Counted from the first letter of the stretch, positions 36,091 through 47,463 are shown. The stretch: DNA of 64,000 nucleotides from Anthopleura xanthogrammica (GCA_964019055.1 OZ025216.1:6129840-6193839), one strand, 5' to 3'. The notes: generated by a model not told the origin, from the sequence alone. Numbers and translations are program-made.

Positions 36091-38099
36091 AGCAAATCTG
36101 ATGTTATTCGATAATTGAGGAACAAATCACTAACAAGCTGATTTTTTAAAGCCCAAAAGTCGTGTTTTTATCTCATGAGGTATTTTCAAGAGCAAAAAGT
36201 GGTGGTTTCAGCAAACAGGTCATCCCGTCAGCGAAAAACGTCGCTTTGAGAGCCAAAATGGCCTTTTATTCAGTTGTTTGGGCTAAAAAGCTTTTTTTCT
36301 TCAGCAAAACAGTGTTTTGGTGACCCAAAATGTGCTTTTCTCGCCCAAAATGTGCGTTTAGCAGTGAAAACGTAGTGTTTTGAGCGAAAGAAAATTCTGA
36401 ACAAAATTCAAATTTTCTCAGCAAAAAACACCTTTTTTGACCAAAAAGCACCTTTTCTCACTAAAAAGCTGAATTGTTTTCGCCAAAAAGTCGTATTTTT
36501 ATCTCATGAGGCATTTTCAGGAGCAAAAATGTGGTGATCTCAGCAAAAAAGTCATCCCAACAGCGAAAAACATCGTTTTGAGAGCCACAATGGCCTTTTT
36601 TTCAGTTTTTTTTGGGCCAAAAAGCTTTTCTTGAGCAAAACAGTGTTTTGGTCACCCAAAATGTGCTTTTCTCGCCCAAAATGTGCTTTTAGCAGTGAAA
36701 ACGTCGTGTTTTGAGCAAAAGAAAATTCTCAGCAAAATTCAAATTTTCTCATCAAAAAACACCTTTTTTGAGCAAAAAAGCACCTTTTTTGAGCAAAAAG
36801 GAACCTTTTCTCAGCCAAAACCCAATTTTTTATCGCCAAACTGTCGTGTTTTTATCTCATGAGGTATTTTCATGAGCAAAAAGTGGTGGTTTCAGCAAAC
36901 AGGTCATCCCGTCAGCGAAAAACGTCGTTTTGAGAGCCGAAATGGCCATTTTTGAGTTTTTTTGGGCTAAAAAGCTTTTTTTTTCAGCAAAACAATGTTT
37001 TTGACACCCAAAATGTGCTTTTCTCGCCCAAAATGTGCTTTTAGCAGTGAAAACGTAGTGTTTTGAGCGAAATAAAATTCTCAGCAAAATTCAAATTTTC
37101 TCAGGAAAAAAACACCTTTTTTGACCAAAAAAGCCCCTTTTCACACTAAAAAGCTGATTTTTTTCGCCAAAACAGTCGTGTTTTTATCTCATGAGGTATT
37201 TTCACGAGCAAAAAGTGGTGGTTTCAGCAAACAAGTCGTCCCGTCAGCAAAAAAAAACGTCGTTTTGAGAGCCAAAACGGCCATTTTTCAGTTTTTTGGG
37301 CTAAAAAGTTTTTTTTCTTCAGCAAAACTGTGTTTTTGACACCCAAAATGTGCTTTTCTCGCCCAAAAGGTGCGTTTAGCAGTGAAAACGTCGTGTTTTG
37401 AGCAAAAGAAAATTCTCAGCAAAATTCAAATTTTCTCAGGAAAAAACACCTTTTTTGAGCAAAAAGCACCTTACTCAGCCAAAACCCAATTTTGTTTGGC
37501 CAAAAAGTCGGGTTTTTAACTCATGAGGTATTTTCATGAGCAAAAAGTGGTGGTTTCAGCAAACAGATCATCCCGTCAGCGAAAAACGTTGTTTTGAGAG
37601 CCAAAATGGCCATTTTTCAGTTTTTTGGGCTAAAATGCTTTTTCCCCCAGCAAAACAGTGTTTTAGACACCCAAAATGTGCTTTTCTCGCCCAAAATGTG
37701 CTTTTAGCAGTGAAAACGTCGTGTTTTGAGCGAAAGAAAATTCTCAGCAAAATTCAAATTTTCTTAGCAAAAAACACCTTTTTTGAGCAAAAAGCACCTT
37801 TTCTCAACCAAAACCCATTTTTTTTGGGCCAAAAAATCGTGTTTTTATCTCATGAGGTATTTTCGTGAGCAAAAAGTGGTGGTTTCAGGAAACAGGTCAT
37901 CCCGTCAGCGGGTAGGTAGTAAAGGACGATCCGTGGCTGCAACTTCTTTATATATCATTACAGTTCATTACAGTTCCTCAAATGTTCTTTATACACCCCC
38001 CGCACTTGCTCAAAAGAATCCAAAACCACCTTTCCATGAACATCATCGTATCTAAAGAAGGAGAACTTCCCCAAACTTTAGGGAACTTCCTTGAAGTTA

Positions 38100-38435
38100 G
38101 TGTGCTTTCCCAGAATGAGCAAAACTGGGGCAGAATGAATGAAGTGCATCGAAATGAGCAAAACTGGGGCAGAATGAATGAAGTGCATCGAAATGAGCAA
38201 AACTGGGGCAGAATAAGCGAAGTGCATCGAAGTCCACCAAAGTGCAGCAAAGTCCGCAAAACTGGGGCAGAATGAATGAAGTCCATCAAAGTTCATCGAA
38301 ATGAGCAAAACTGGGACAGAATAAGCGAAGCAATAGTGCGCTTTCCCGAAGGGGCAGGATGAATGAAGTCCATCGAAGTGCATCGAAATGAGCAAAACTG
38401 GGACAGAATAAGCGAAGTGCATCGAAGTGCATCGA
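38100..38435 (+). repeat. Imperfect tandem repeat, about 38 bp unit
   Basis: GAGCAAAACTGGGGCAGAAT followed by GAATGAAGTGCATCGAAAT recurs five to six times with length changes. It lies between the left edge of Polinton A and its first gene; the antisense frame (repeats of F-I-H-S-A-P-V-L-L-I) is an artefact. Confidence 0.8.
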
Positions 38436-38460
38436 AGTGTAGTAAGATGAAAAAAAAAAT

Positions 38461-38490
38461 GTCTTAAGAATATGTAAACATACTATAAAG
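38461..38490 (+). promoter_or_regulatory. Promoter-like repeat, copy 1
   Basis: A 30 bp segment ending AACATACTATAAAG precedes the ATG of the 38505 ORF by 14 nt. The same segment, with one difference, recurs at 38884-38913, 7 nt before the polymerase ATG. Confidence 0.6.
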
Positions 38491-38504
38491 TCAAAGTCAA
38501 CAAA

Positions 38505-38837
38505 ATGTCAAGAAACCGAAACATGAATGATAGAATCTCCGTGAGTACTCAAACACCCCCATCACGCGAAGGACCCCCACCATCCTATGAGCTTCCACCA
38601 CCATATGAATCGCCACCCCGTGGCTTCCCAGTCCTACCTCGCTATGAACTCATGCCTAGACGTCCTAGGCAAAGACGCGTTAAGGCACTCAATCTGTACA
38701 CGAATGAGATTACTTACTTTGATACGACTCATGATGCTTCGAGGATCCTCCACATAAGAGACGTTAGACCACTTGGAACGGGGGACATAAGGACTTTGAT
38801 GCTTAGTGGGTATAAGTATGAGTTCTGTTGGGTTTGA
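38505..38837 (+). CDS. NUMOD-like DNA-binding protein with PPxY motifs
   Basis: 110 residues. The first half is Pro-rich with P-P-S-Y and P-P-P-Y motifs (residues about 25-36), which in viruses and host proteins can recruit WW-domain proteins. The second half (V-K-A-L-N-L-Y-T-N-E-I-T-Y-F...DASRILHI...LMLSGYKYEF) has the layout of the NUMOD/SPO1-type helix-turn-helix module of homing endonucleases. The same module is at the C-terminus of the protein encoded at 61521-62051 in Polinton B. A promoter-like repeat lies just upstream. Function unknown; it appears intact. Confidence 0.55.
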   Translation: MSRNRNMNDRISVSTQTPPSREGPPPSYELPPPYESPPRGFPVLPRYELMPRRPRQRRVKALNLYTNEITYFDTTHDASRILHIRDVRPLGTGDIRTLMLSGYKYEFCWV

Positions 38838-38883
38838 GATATCAAAGAACATATCTTCTTTGACATCTATGGAGAAAAAAAAT

Positions 38884-38913
38884 GTATTAAGAATATGTAA
38901 ACATACTATAAAG
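38884..38913 (+). promoter_or_regulatory. Promoter-like repeat, copy 2
   Basis: 29 of 30 bases match 38461-38490, ending ACATACTATAAAG 7 nt before the polymerase ATG at 38921. Confidence 0.6.
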
Positions 38914-38920
38914 CGAAAAG

Positions 38921-41900
38921 ATGTCAGACCTCATGGATAAGCCCATCCCTGAGATTAACGTACCAATACTACCACCAACGAAACTAAAACCAAATCCAAA
39001 ACCACGTATCATCAAAGAAATTCGGAACGAGTTAAGAGATTTTTCGGTGTGGTTATTACCACTCATTCCCCCCAAGGTTAGGAAGCATGCCAACAAGGAG
39101 ATCAAGGCATTAAACAAGAGAATAAGACGTATTTATCGTAAGGTGGAAAAAGGAAGGACCATGGAAAAATCCTCATTCAAATCATATCTTAAGGAACATA
39201 GGATCCTTGGACGTGATGGTGATGTGGATCCCACCGTGTTCATAAGAACGTATGAAAGACGTATCTTAGAGACCATATGGGTAAATAAGAAACCCACGAA
39301 GGTGAAGCTCTACCTAATGTGCGAATTTTACAAGGTTGGAAATAATGGAGAAGAAATCACTAATGACGGACATTTCCACACAGAACCAGAAAGCGTAACG
39401 AAATCCACGAACTTAATAAAGTTGTATGAAAAACTTTCCGAGGATATCCTAGAAAGAGTTACCAAGTTCCAAAACGAAGGTTCGGGGTGGATCCTAAGGA
39501 AAGTAGTATCCTTAAGCATTCATTTTGCAAGATTCCGACTCCTAAAAGCTAGCACCTACATTCCACTTCCTCAAGAATTAGCAGGGAGGCAAGCCATTAT
39601 CAACCCCCAGGACAAAGACGACCAATGTTTCAAGTGGGCGGTAACTATTAGTATCTTCAAGCCAAAAGACCATCCTTATAGGATACCAGGGGCGCTTAAG
39701 GAGAATGCAAAAAGGTTAAACTGGGATGGACTTCGCTTTCCCATGGAGCTCCGAGACATCCACATTTTCGAGAAAATCAACAGGAACTATGCAATTAGCG
39801 TCTTAGGGTACGAAGAAAGGGAACTCGAGCCCCTTAGGATTTATGAAGGAGAAGGTAGGGAGCACGTCATAATCCTACTACTAATCTCCAATGAGGAAAC
39901 GAAGCACTATTGTTGGATCAAGAACATGTCAAGACTCTTATCCTCTCAACTATCAAACCACCAACATAAGAGACACTTTTGTTGGAGATGTCTTAACTTC
40001 TTTAGCGCTGAGCACGTCCTCCAAAAACATTCCGAATATTGCGGACAACACAAGTCCGTAAGAATAGATTTACCCAAAGAAGGAACCCTACTCCATTTTA
40101 AGAACTATCCTCATTCCATGAGAGTCCCCTTTGTTATTTACGCTGATTTTGAGTGTGTGCTAGAAAAAATTGCTTCTTGTTCCAAACACCCCAAGGAACC
40201 TTCTACGGAACCTTACCAAAAACACAAACCATCAGGGTACTGTTACATGATCAAGTCTGATGACGACATGCTTCCTCCCAAGATCGTTAAATACACCGCT
40301 CAAAAAGAGGAAGAAGACTTGGGAGAACACTTCATGAGATCAATAGAAGAGGATGTCCTAGTCTTATACGAGAAGCTCTCAAGAGTAAAAAAGCTCATGA
40401 TGTCCGACAAGGATCGGAAAGAACACAAAGAAGCAACATTTTGCCACATCTGTAAGGGAGAGTTGGGGTATGATAAAGTAAGAGATCACGACCACCTCAC
40501 GGGAAGATATCGAGGAGCAGCTCATAACAAATGTAACCTTCACTACAAACTCCCTAAGTTCATTCCCATCTTCTTCCACAATCTCGCAGGATACGACGCC
40601 CACCTATTCGTAAAAGCCTTGGGAATCAGTGAGGGTAAGATCCGATGTATCGCAAGAAATGAGGAACAATACATCTCATTTAGTAAGATAATTGTCGTGA
40701 ATCACTATGCGGACAAAGATGGGAAAATTCACGACGTCTACATAGAGGCGAGATTCCTAGATAGCTACAAGTTCATGTCCTCGAGCTTAAGTAAACTCAC
40801 TAATAACCTAACGAAAGACCAATTCGGAATCATGAGCTGGTTTTATGGAGGTAGGCAGCTTGAATTATTGATGAGAAAAGGGGTGTACCCCTATGAGTAC
40901 ATGGATTCCCTCACAAAATTAGAGGAACCTCGCTTACCCCCCATTGAAGCCTTTCATTCTGAGCATAATGATATTGACATCACAGAGGAAGAGCATGATC
41001 ATGCGTGGAAAGTATGGAGGATGTTTGACATGAAGACAATGAGAGACTATCACGACTTATACCTCAAAACCGACGTCCTTCTCCTAGCGGATGTGTTCGA
41101 GAACTTCAGAATCGTTTGTAGGAGGTATTACGACTTAGACCCCGCTTGGTATTATACAGCTCCTGGACTTGCTTGGGATGCCATGTTAAGAATCACGAAT
41201 ATCCGGTTGGAGCTTCTTAGTGACATAGACATGATCTTAATGGTAGAAAGCGGGATTCGAGGAAGAATTTCCTCTGTGGGAAGTAAGCGTTATGCGAAGG
41301 CTAATAATAGGTACATGAAGGACTATGACCCAAAAAAGGAGTCCACCTACATACCCTATCTGGACGCAAACAACCTCTATGGGTGGGCAATGTCCCAACC
41401 CCTCCCGACAGAAGGGTTCGAATGGATGGATGAAAAACAGCTGGTGAATTGGAAAAGGACTCCCTGTATCTGGAGGTGGACCTAGAGTATCCCCCGGAAT
41501 TACACGACCTCCTTGCCCCCGAGCACCTCAAGGCAAAAAGTGGAGTAATGAAGCTCATCCCAAACTTCTACTATAAGTCCCACTATGTGGTTCATCACGA
41601 CGCCCTAAAATTTTATGAGAGTCGGGGATTAAAAATCATGAAGATCCACCGAGGCATTACCTTCAAAGAATCCCCCTGGTTGAAGAAATACATAGATTTA
41701 AATACCCACTTAAGGACCAACGCAACGAATGATTTCGAAAAGGATTTCTTCAAACTCATGAACAACTCTGTCTTTGGGAAGACTATGGAAAACATTCGCA
41801 ATCGACGAGACATACGGTTGGTGATAAATGAGAAGCAGGCGAATAAGCTAACCTGTAAGCCTAATTTCATAGCAGCCAAGTTATTCTCAGAACGATTAGC

Positions 41901-42540
41901 TGCGATCCACATGAGAAGAACACGCTTAGAGTACAACAAACCCATTTACCTAGGAATGTCTATCTTAGACTTATCCAAGAGGTTCATGTATGACTTCCAC
42001 TATAACTATGTGAAGGAAAAATATGGTGATGAAGTAACTCTCCTTTACACCGATACTGATAGTCTGATCTACGAAATTTATACGGATGACTTTTATGAGG
42101 ATATAGAAGGGGACATTGAAAGGTTGTTTGATACGAGCAACTACCCCAAAGACCATAGGGGGATAAGAAAAAGAGTCAACAAAAAAGTAATAGGGATGAT
42201 GAAGGACGAAACAGCTGGAGAACAAATCACGGAATTCATAACCTTGAGAGCAAAGCTGTATTGTTTCATGACAGAGGAAGGAAGAGAGGAAAAGAAGTGT
42301 AAGGGGGTTAAGAAATGCGTTGTTGAAAGGAGTATCCGGTTTGCGCATTATAAGGATTGCTGATTGGGTGGAGAAGAAGTCATGAGAATGATGAGAGTCT
42401 TTAGGAGTCGCTTACACGAAATAACTTCAGAAAAGGTCAACAAGATCGCTCTTTCCTCAAAAGACGACAAACGAGTAATTCTGCAGGAAGATCCTATCAT
42501 AACCTATGCTCATGGCCATTACGTTGATGAGCTAACTTAA
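38921..42540 (+). pseudogene. Protein-primed DNA polymerase B of Polinton A, broken
   Basis: Same domain plan as the polymerase at 47555. Present: the Cys/His finger, exonuclease blocks (IYADFEC, FHNLAGYDAHLF, YHDLYLKTDVLLLAD), an embedded HNH/endonuclease VII-like block, DANNLYGWAMSQP, NNSVFGKT and YTDTDSL. Breaks seen: a frameshift near 41466, loss of about five codons just after it, and a TGA at 42361-42363 after which the frame continues to 42540. Unlike Polinton B it keeps the SKRFMYDFHYN segment just before the last catalytic motif. It cannot make a full-length enzyme. Confidence 0.85.
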
Positions 42541-42562
42541 GAGGTCATTACATCGATGAGCT

Positions 42563-43548
42563 AGCTTAAGACACTATTCGGTGGTAGGTCCGTGTCCTCA
42601 GGAATCACTTGTAACTCCTCCCTAACAAAAGAACGCTTAGGAGCTCCTTCAGAAAGATAGTAAAGCACGGGTTGATTAGGAGTGATGGTTGCGCGTGATA
42701 GGTCATAAGCTTCTAAAGACCAAATGGGATCAGTAGCACGTCGTTGACCACCCTCCTCTTACCCCGCAGCATATAAGTATCGAACACTCACCCCTACAGG
42801 AAACCTATTTTCTTTCAATCCCACGGGTCTTTTGTACGTGGGGTCCTTCGTCTCAACTGAGTCTGACCTTATTGCATTGCTTGCTGTTTTCCCAGTAATC
42901 CTCTTGACTCCGTTGTTAATAGATCGTATCACAGCAGGAAGTCGTTTCACCCATTCTCGTGATCTTCCCTTTTCCATAATCATCTCTTGAGCATACTGAT
43001 GACTAAACAACGTTTCAGCTAGTGTTCGATTAGCGCGCTCCACAAGGGATTGTGCTCTATGATTTCCAGCTTCTGATCTTTGAACTTTTATCACACGTTT
43101 CTTCATGACTTTCGTGACTTGCCCCATGAATTCTGTTCCTGAGTCAACCATTAGTGTTTCAGGCCAACTTAATGATCTAGAATAAATACTATCGAAGGCC
43201 CTAGATATTCCTGCGGAGTATTTCGTAGTCAGAGGTTCAGCATCCACGTACCTAGAAGCAATATCCACCACCACGAGAGCATACTTATACGTCTTTCTCT
43301 TTACGACATCATAAGGCAAAAATAGTAAGTCTGCTTGATGGATCTCATTGGGGGTAGAAATGTTCCAATGAAATCTGGGGATGTAGGTGGGGGCAGGGAG
43401 GTATATTTGCCATAAGGCTTGCTTAATGAGCCACTTTCTTGTCATCTCTTCAGAAATGCCCGTCGCTTTGGATAGTTTCGAAATCGCCGAATATCCCTTC
43501 CAATATCCTTCAAGTTGAATAATAAGTGTTTGAAAGCTTTTCCTCCAT
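42563..43548 (-). pseudogene. Retroviral-type integrase of Polinton A, broken
   Basis: Homologous to the integrase at 51175-52263. The core keeps H-Q-A-D-L-L, M-V-D-S-G-T-E-F and S-L-V-E-R-A-N-R. Damage: an extra T near 43515 shifts the N-terminal frame, GAA has become TAA at about 42766 after RYLYAAG, and a C-terminal segment of about 15 codons is missing. Convergent with the polymerase. It lacks the G-x-G-E-E-L-P-H-E peptide near the start that Polinton B has. Confidence 0.8.
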
Positions 43549-43591
43549 AGTATCTAAGAGAGTAACTAGTTATTACATAAATAAGAAAAAG
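43549..43591. promoter_or_regulatory. Divergent promoter region, Polinton A integrase/capsid
   Basis: 43 bp between two divergent ATGs. GAGAGTAACTAGTTATTACATAAATAAG is nearly identical to 52264-52304 in Polinton B, while the neighbouring codons have drifted more, suggesting selection on the spacer. Confidence 0.5.
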
Positions 43592-44782
43592 ATGTCGCAA
43601 GCAATCTCAGAAAAACTCAACGTATATAGACCTTTTAAGCAACCCTATGGATTCAAAGCAGAGAAGAATATTCATCGCGTAAGCTTTAGCCCAGCCACAG
43701 TTGATCCTGGACGAATGTTGTCCATTCACATACCCAAATTACCGGATAACGTTGTTATTGTCCCCGGAAGTGTGGCACTCCTGGTGGATCTCTCTTTGAA
43801 GGATGGGTCCACCTCAGATGCAAATAAGACTGTTGTTAATAACCTGGATAAGAACCTCATCGAACAGATGAAAGTCACGTTTGGTGGAAAGCCAATAGGA
43901 GATTTGGTCAGATATGACCTCTACCAAACTTACAGCGACTTATTCCTCACGAAGAAAGAACGAAAGAATAGGCTAAGAGAAGGGATCTCCTCAGAAAACA
44001 TGAGGAAACTAAGGACGGCAGCTGGAGACAAGACTGAGGATGATGCTGCAGAAGTTGCTTTAGCTAAGGTGTATGGGACACGATACAGGATCCCCATATC
44101 CCACACCATCCTCGACTCTCATGGAGTATATTATTCCAACGGATTAATAGATACCCTACTCTTTCAGTTTACTCTTTCAGGAAGTGCAAAAATCGTAACC
44201 TCAACCCAAGCGGACGCTAAGTATACCCTATCCAACCTAGAACTAGAGTATGAGACCATTACCAGCGAATATCTCGCAAGTGAAGCATTAAGCAGCTACG
44301 AGGTGGGTAGGGGGTTCTACTATGAGAACGTATTGATGCATAAGTCTTTCCCCATCGACAAGAAAAAGACCACCGTAATCAACGAACAGGTCAACTTACC
44401 CCTACGATCGATGACTGGGATCCTAATGCTATTCATAGAGCCATATACGGTCTGCGCTAGGGACTCAGAGAAATTCACGAACCCCGGTATTACCAAGGTA
44501 GACATCAACGTGAATAGTGTGCCTCATAAGCTGTATTCCGATGGCATGATACCAACAGACTTTTGGGAGTCGATTGTGATGCGATATGGATTGAGTGACA
44601 GCATTACTCCAAAAGAGTTTTACGAGGACAAGTTTGCCTTGTGGATTGACTTGAGAACTTATCCCGACGGAAACATTCATGGTAATGGACTTGTTTCGGA
44701 CGCCACGAAAGGTGGGGTGAAGCTCTACATTAGGGAGCTTAAGCATCGACGACGAAATGGACGACGACGACGAAAAAAATGA
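43592..44782 (+). pseudogene. Hexon-like capsid protein of Polinton A, C-terminus replaced
   Basis: ATG at 43592 (an open frame extends 22 codons upstream from a GTG, but the conserved spacer and the Polinton B start argue for the ATG). About 85% similar to the protein at 52305 up to GGVKLYI. From about 44737 the sequence changes to an Arg-rich tail (HRRRNGRRRRKK) and stops, so the last 35 residues of the capsid protein are missing. Probably a truncation junction. Confidence 0.75.
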
Positions 44783-44897
44783 CGAAAAACCTAGGGAGGA
44801 CTAGGGCGAGGGTTTCGTTTTCGGCGGGAACTTTGACACGTTAAGCCTGGCCGGCCTGGCGTTTGTCAACACGTAAAACGAAAGAGTAAAATATTCG

Positions 44898-45560
44898 ATG
44901 ATGGCTTTCAAATACGTACGAAATTTGCTTCTCCTTAGCCACGATGATGGTTTAATTGACGATGAACAGTTCCTTTTGCTGTTTGACCTTTATTCTTCAC
45001 GACAGCCTGATTTCCCGTACGATAACTACGAACCATTTGATTTAAACAAATTCGATGAATCCGAGTGTGTGGCGGAGTTTCGCTGTAGAAAACGTGATAT
45101 TCCAAAGCTTTTTGAAGTTCTACAAATTCCTGACCCTATAATATGCGATCAGCGTTCTATATGTAGTGGTATTGAAGGTCTTTGTATGTTGTTGAAGAGG
45201 ATGTCATACCCCTGTCGGTATGGTGATATGGTCCATAGATTTGCAAAGCCGGTGCCTGTACTCAGTATGATCACAAATCAAGTACTTGATTTTATTTATG
45301 ACACACACAAAGACAGAGTAATTGCATGGAACCACGATATTTTGAATCCAGTAAAACTGCAAACCTATGCTGATGCTATAGCTGACAAGGGAGCTCCCTT
45401 GGGAAACTGCTTTGGGTTCATTGATGGAACTGTGAGAGCCATATCAAGGCCAGGAGAAAACCAACGTATTGTCTATAATGGCCACAAAAGGGTTCATGCC
45501 CTGAAGTTCCAAAGCATTGCACTGCCTAATGGTCTGATTGGCAACCTGTATGGTCCAGTT
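44898..45560 (+). pseudogene. PIF/Harbinger-type transposase, first exon only
   Basis: 221 codons ending at a GTTG|GTAAGA donor. The end has the family hallmark C-F-G-F-I-D-G-T (first catalytic Asp), R-P-G-x-N-Q-R, Y-N-G-H-K-R-x-H-A-L-K-F and G-L-I-G-N-L-Y-G-P-V, as in HARBI1-like nucleases. The second exon, with the other catalytic Asp and Glu, is not found before the next gene at 45989, so this is a truncated copy. It lies directly beyond the break in Polinton A and may be what truncated it. Confidence 0.75.
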
Positions 45561-45681
45561 GGTAAGATACATTTTACAATTATTCAATAATGATAATCTT
45601 AAATATAATTTGAATAACAGCTTTAAATTGAAATACTAAAATTCTACAAAAACTGATATATTACTAAATAGCAAAATTTAC

Positions 45682-45796
45682 AAGTACTGTTTACAACATG
45701 AGCGGCCGTATTGTATCAGATTTACAATCACGAGCCGAAGGCGAGTGATTGTAGATCTGATACAATACGGACGCGAATGTTGTAAACTACTTACGA
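45682..45796. repeat. Fold-back palindrome
   Basis: The arms TTTACAACAT...CGTATTGTATCAGA and TCTGATACAATACGG...ATGTTGTAAA are inverted around CACGAGCCGAAGGCGAGTG. A compact MITE-like hairpin of about 115 bp, just upstream of the recombinase gene. Confidence 0.7.
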
Positions 45797-45988
45797 AATC
45801 AATGAATAATTAAAAATCCTTTGGGACTCAGGAGGAATGAAGTGATCTAGATATTGAAATGGACAATGAGAACAATATCATTTGGGAATTGATGAATGTA
45901 AAAAAAAATCCTATTCAAAAGTGGTTGCTTCTGAATATGAAACACGTTTTTTTAAGTGTTGGTCTTGTAGTCGTCATTTACAACAGCG

Positions 45989-46706
45989 ATGGAAGGTGGT
46001 AGAAGATTCCGAGAACCTTTTACAGAGGATGAAGAATATCGTTTAGTTGAAAATACTGTACCAAAGAATACTCAAATCAGCACAAAATGGGCCGTGAAGC
46101 TCTTCGAAGAATGGCAAACGTGTAGACACGATAAAACTCCTAAAAATTTGCAGTCAAGTTCCGTCGTTCTTGATATTTCCAAAATCGAAGAATTGTCTAT
46201 ACCATTGCATTGCATGAATGCTGAGACGTTAAACTTATGGCTTACTCGCTTTGTGGAAGAAGTTCGAAACACCAAAGGAGAAAGATATCCACCAAGAACA
46301 TTATATGTACTCATCTGCGGCCTCAAGAGGTATTTAAACGACAAGAGTGGCTTAGATCCACTGAACAAGAATGATAAAAGGTGAGCTATCTTATCTATCT
46401 ACAAGATATATCTAAAAGATAAGTAGTGTTCATGCGTATTAATCACAACTTAGGAATTTTAATTTCATATACGTTTTCCCAGGTTTTCTGTTTTGTAAAT
46501 ACAAGTTGATTTTTTCGACATAAAAGTAACTTTTACTCTTTTAAACAATGTTAGAGCGATCTCGATTCGAATTTAGATCTTTGGTTAATACAGCTTAAGT
46601 CCTAAGGGAAAGGGTTTGCTTTTAACTAACTTTGCTTTGAACGAAGCTGATTATTTATTGATTATATTTTTTTCTCCTTTTTTAAGGTTTGCATTATTTC
46701 GCAAAG
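45989..46706 (+). pseudogene. Crypton-type tyrosine recombinase, 5' part (exon 1 and start of exon 2)
   Basis: Exon 1 is 45989-46380 (ATG, then donor GTGAGC at 46381). Exon 2 begins at 46687 after TTTTTTAAG and is cut at 46706 by Polinton B. Residues 1-130 give the helical N-terminal part of DUF3504/KIAA1958-like proteins (TKWAVKLFEEWQ, LNLWLTRFVEEVR, YPPRTLYVLICGLKRYL). With 62469-63586 and one copy of the 5 bp duplication the total is 1530 nt, exactly 510 codons, so the interrupted gene was in frame. It is broken by insertion, not by decay. Confidence 0.8.
46702..46706 (+). repeat. Target site duplication, left copy (CAAAG)
   Basis: CAAAG immediately before the AGTAGG terminus; repeated at 62464-62468 after the other terminus. 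Removing the element and one copy restores an open frame. Confidence 0.85.
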
Positions 46707-47027
46707 AGTAGGTATAGACTGCCGGTTCTGGCGCACCCTCACCGTTCCCCTCCCCCCAACATCACGTACAGTCAAATCACGCCTAAAAATCCCCCAACTG
46801 GTACGCCCAAGCCGCACTTCCCCACACGACCACTCCCGCCTTCCCCCTTTTCCAAACATCACGACCGGCCCCTCTAATCCCCCACCACTCCCCCTCATGC
46901 CTTCCCCCTTCCCCAAAATCTGATCAAGCGTGCGCAAAAATTAAGCACTGGGGATGGAGGAGAAGAGGGAAGGCGTGAGCTATTCTTGGGAGGAGAGGGA
47001 AGGAAGGGAAGTGAAGAAGAAGTGAAG
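46707..47027 (+). repeat. Polinton B left terminal inverted repeat (321 bp)
   Basis: AGTAGGTATAGACTGCCGG... matches the reverse complement of 62143-62463 with about three substitutions. Begins with AG as Polinton ends do. Open frames across it are artefacts. Confidence 0.92.
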
Positions 47028-47111
47028 GGAAGTGAAGAAGGAGGAGAAGAAGTGAGCACGGGGATGGGGGAGAAGAGGGAAGGGGTGAGCTATTTTGGGG
47101 GAGAGAGGGGA

Positions 47112-47215
47112 GAGAAGAAGAAGGAGAAGAAGAAGGAGAAGAAGAAGGAGAAGAAGAAGGAGAAGAAGAAGGAGAAGAAGAAGGAGAAGAAGAAGGAGAA
47201 GAAGAAGAAGATTTT
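47112..47215 (+). repeat. (GAAGAAGGA)n simple repeat
   Basis: About eleven copies of a 9 bp purine unit between the left terminal repeat and the first gene. The strand is almost all A/G. Confidence 0.9.
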
Positions 47216-47274
47216 TCTAAATAACTAAATAAAAATAAAGTTGAAAAAAAAATATTGCTTATTATAAAGAAAAG

Positions 47275-47463
47275 ATGCCAAAAGGAAAAGGAATAAATAG
47301 TAAGATTAACAAGATGTGTTCTGTTCCGAACATAGATGGGCACTGGAACAACCCCCATAACAATCCATATCGTTCCGTACGATACAACCAATATCCTCGA
47401 CCTAAGGAATCTGAGCGTGCTATTCAACCTCAGCCTCAGCCTCAACCTAGTCCTAGTAATTAG
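47275..47463 (+). CDS. Small basic protein, 62 aa, unknown
   Basis: ATG 10 nt after a TATTATAAAGA promoter-like motif, stop TAG at 47463. Basic start (MPKGKGINSKINK), Asn/Tyr-rich middle (HWNNPHNNPYRS), and a Q-P-Q-P-Q-P tail. The position matches the first small gene of Polinton A but the sequences are not clearly related. Promoter-like sequence upstream is the main reason to list it. Confidence 0.4.
   Translation: MPKGKGINSKINKMCSVPNIDGHWNNPHNNPYRSVRYNQYPRPKESERAIQPQPQPQPSPSN

Larger units (their letters stand above)
32950..36126 (-). mobile_element. CR1/L2-type LINE retrotransposon, inactive
   Basis: Read on the minus strand: an apurinic-like endonuclease region, a reverse transcriptase and a 3' tail of TTAAT pentamers at 32950-32980. 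It sits inside the satellite; the unit stops at AGCACCTTTTCT on one side and resumes with CTAACAAGCTGATTT on the other, so little satellite was lost. Stops and frameshifts (34858/34725, 34390, 33850) make it dead. The 5' end lacks an ORF1, so it may be 5' truncated. Confidence 0.8.
30410..37910 (+). repeat. Satellite array, unit about 300-340 bp
   Basis: GTCGTGTTTTTATCTCATGA recurs at 30418, 30738, 31056, 31383, 31680, 32017, 32332 and 32666, and again at about 36160, 36490, 36840, 37165, 37505 and 37828. Spacings are 297-354. Each unit is built from shorter, related CAAAA/TTTT words (for example CACCTTTTTTGA, CCAAAATGTGC). The array is split by a LINE. Open frames across it are low-complexity artefacts. 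Confidence 0.9.
37911..44737 (+). mobile_element. Polinton A: truncated Polinton/Maverick copy
   Basis: Carries, in order, a small NUMOD-like ORF (+), a protein-primed DNA polymerase (+), an integrase (-) and the start of a hexon-like capsid gene (+). The gene order matches Polinton B, 9 kb downstream. Similarity to Polinton B stops within the capsid gene at about 44737; the packaging ATPase and all later genes are missing. No terminal inverted repeat could be found at either edge; the left edge abuts the satellite at about 37910 and is approximate. Confidence 0.8.

Noticed and set aside
30410..37910. Regularly spaced repeats resembling a CRISPR-like array
   Set aside because: Units are 300 bp or more with no short repeat/unique spacer pattern, in a eukaryotic context.
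37911..38100. Left terminal repeat of Polinton A
   Set aside because: No match to the AGTAGGTATAG end of Polinton B and no inverted partner beyond 44737.
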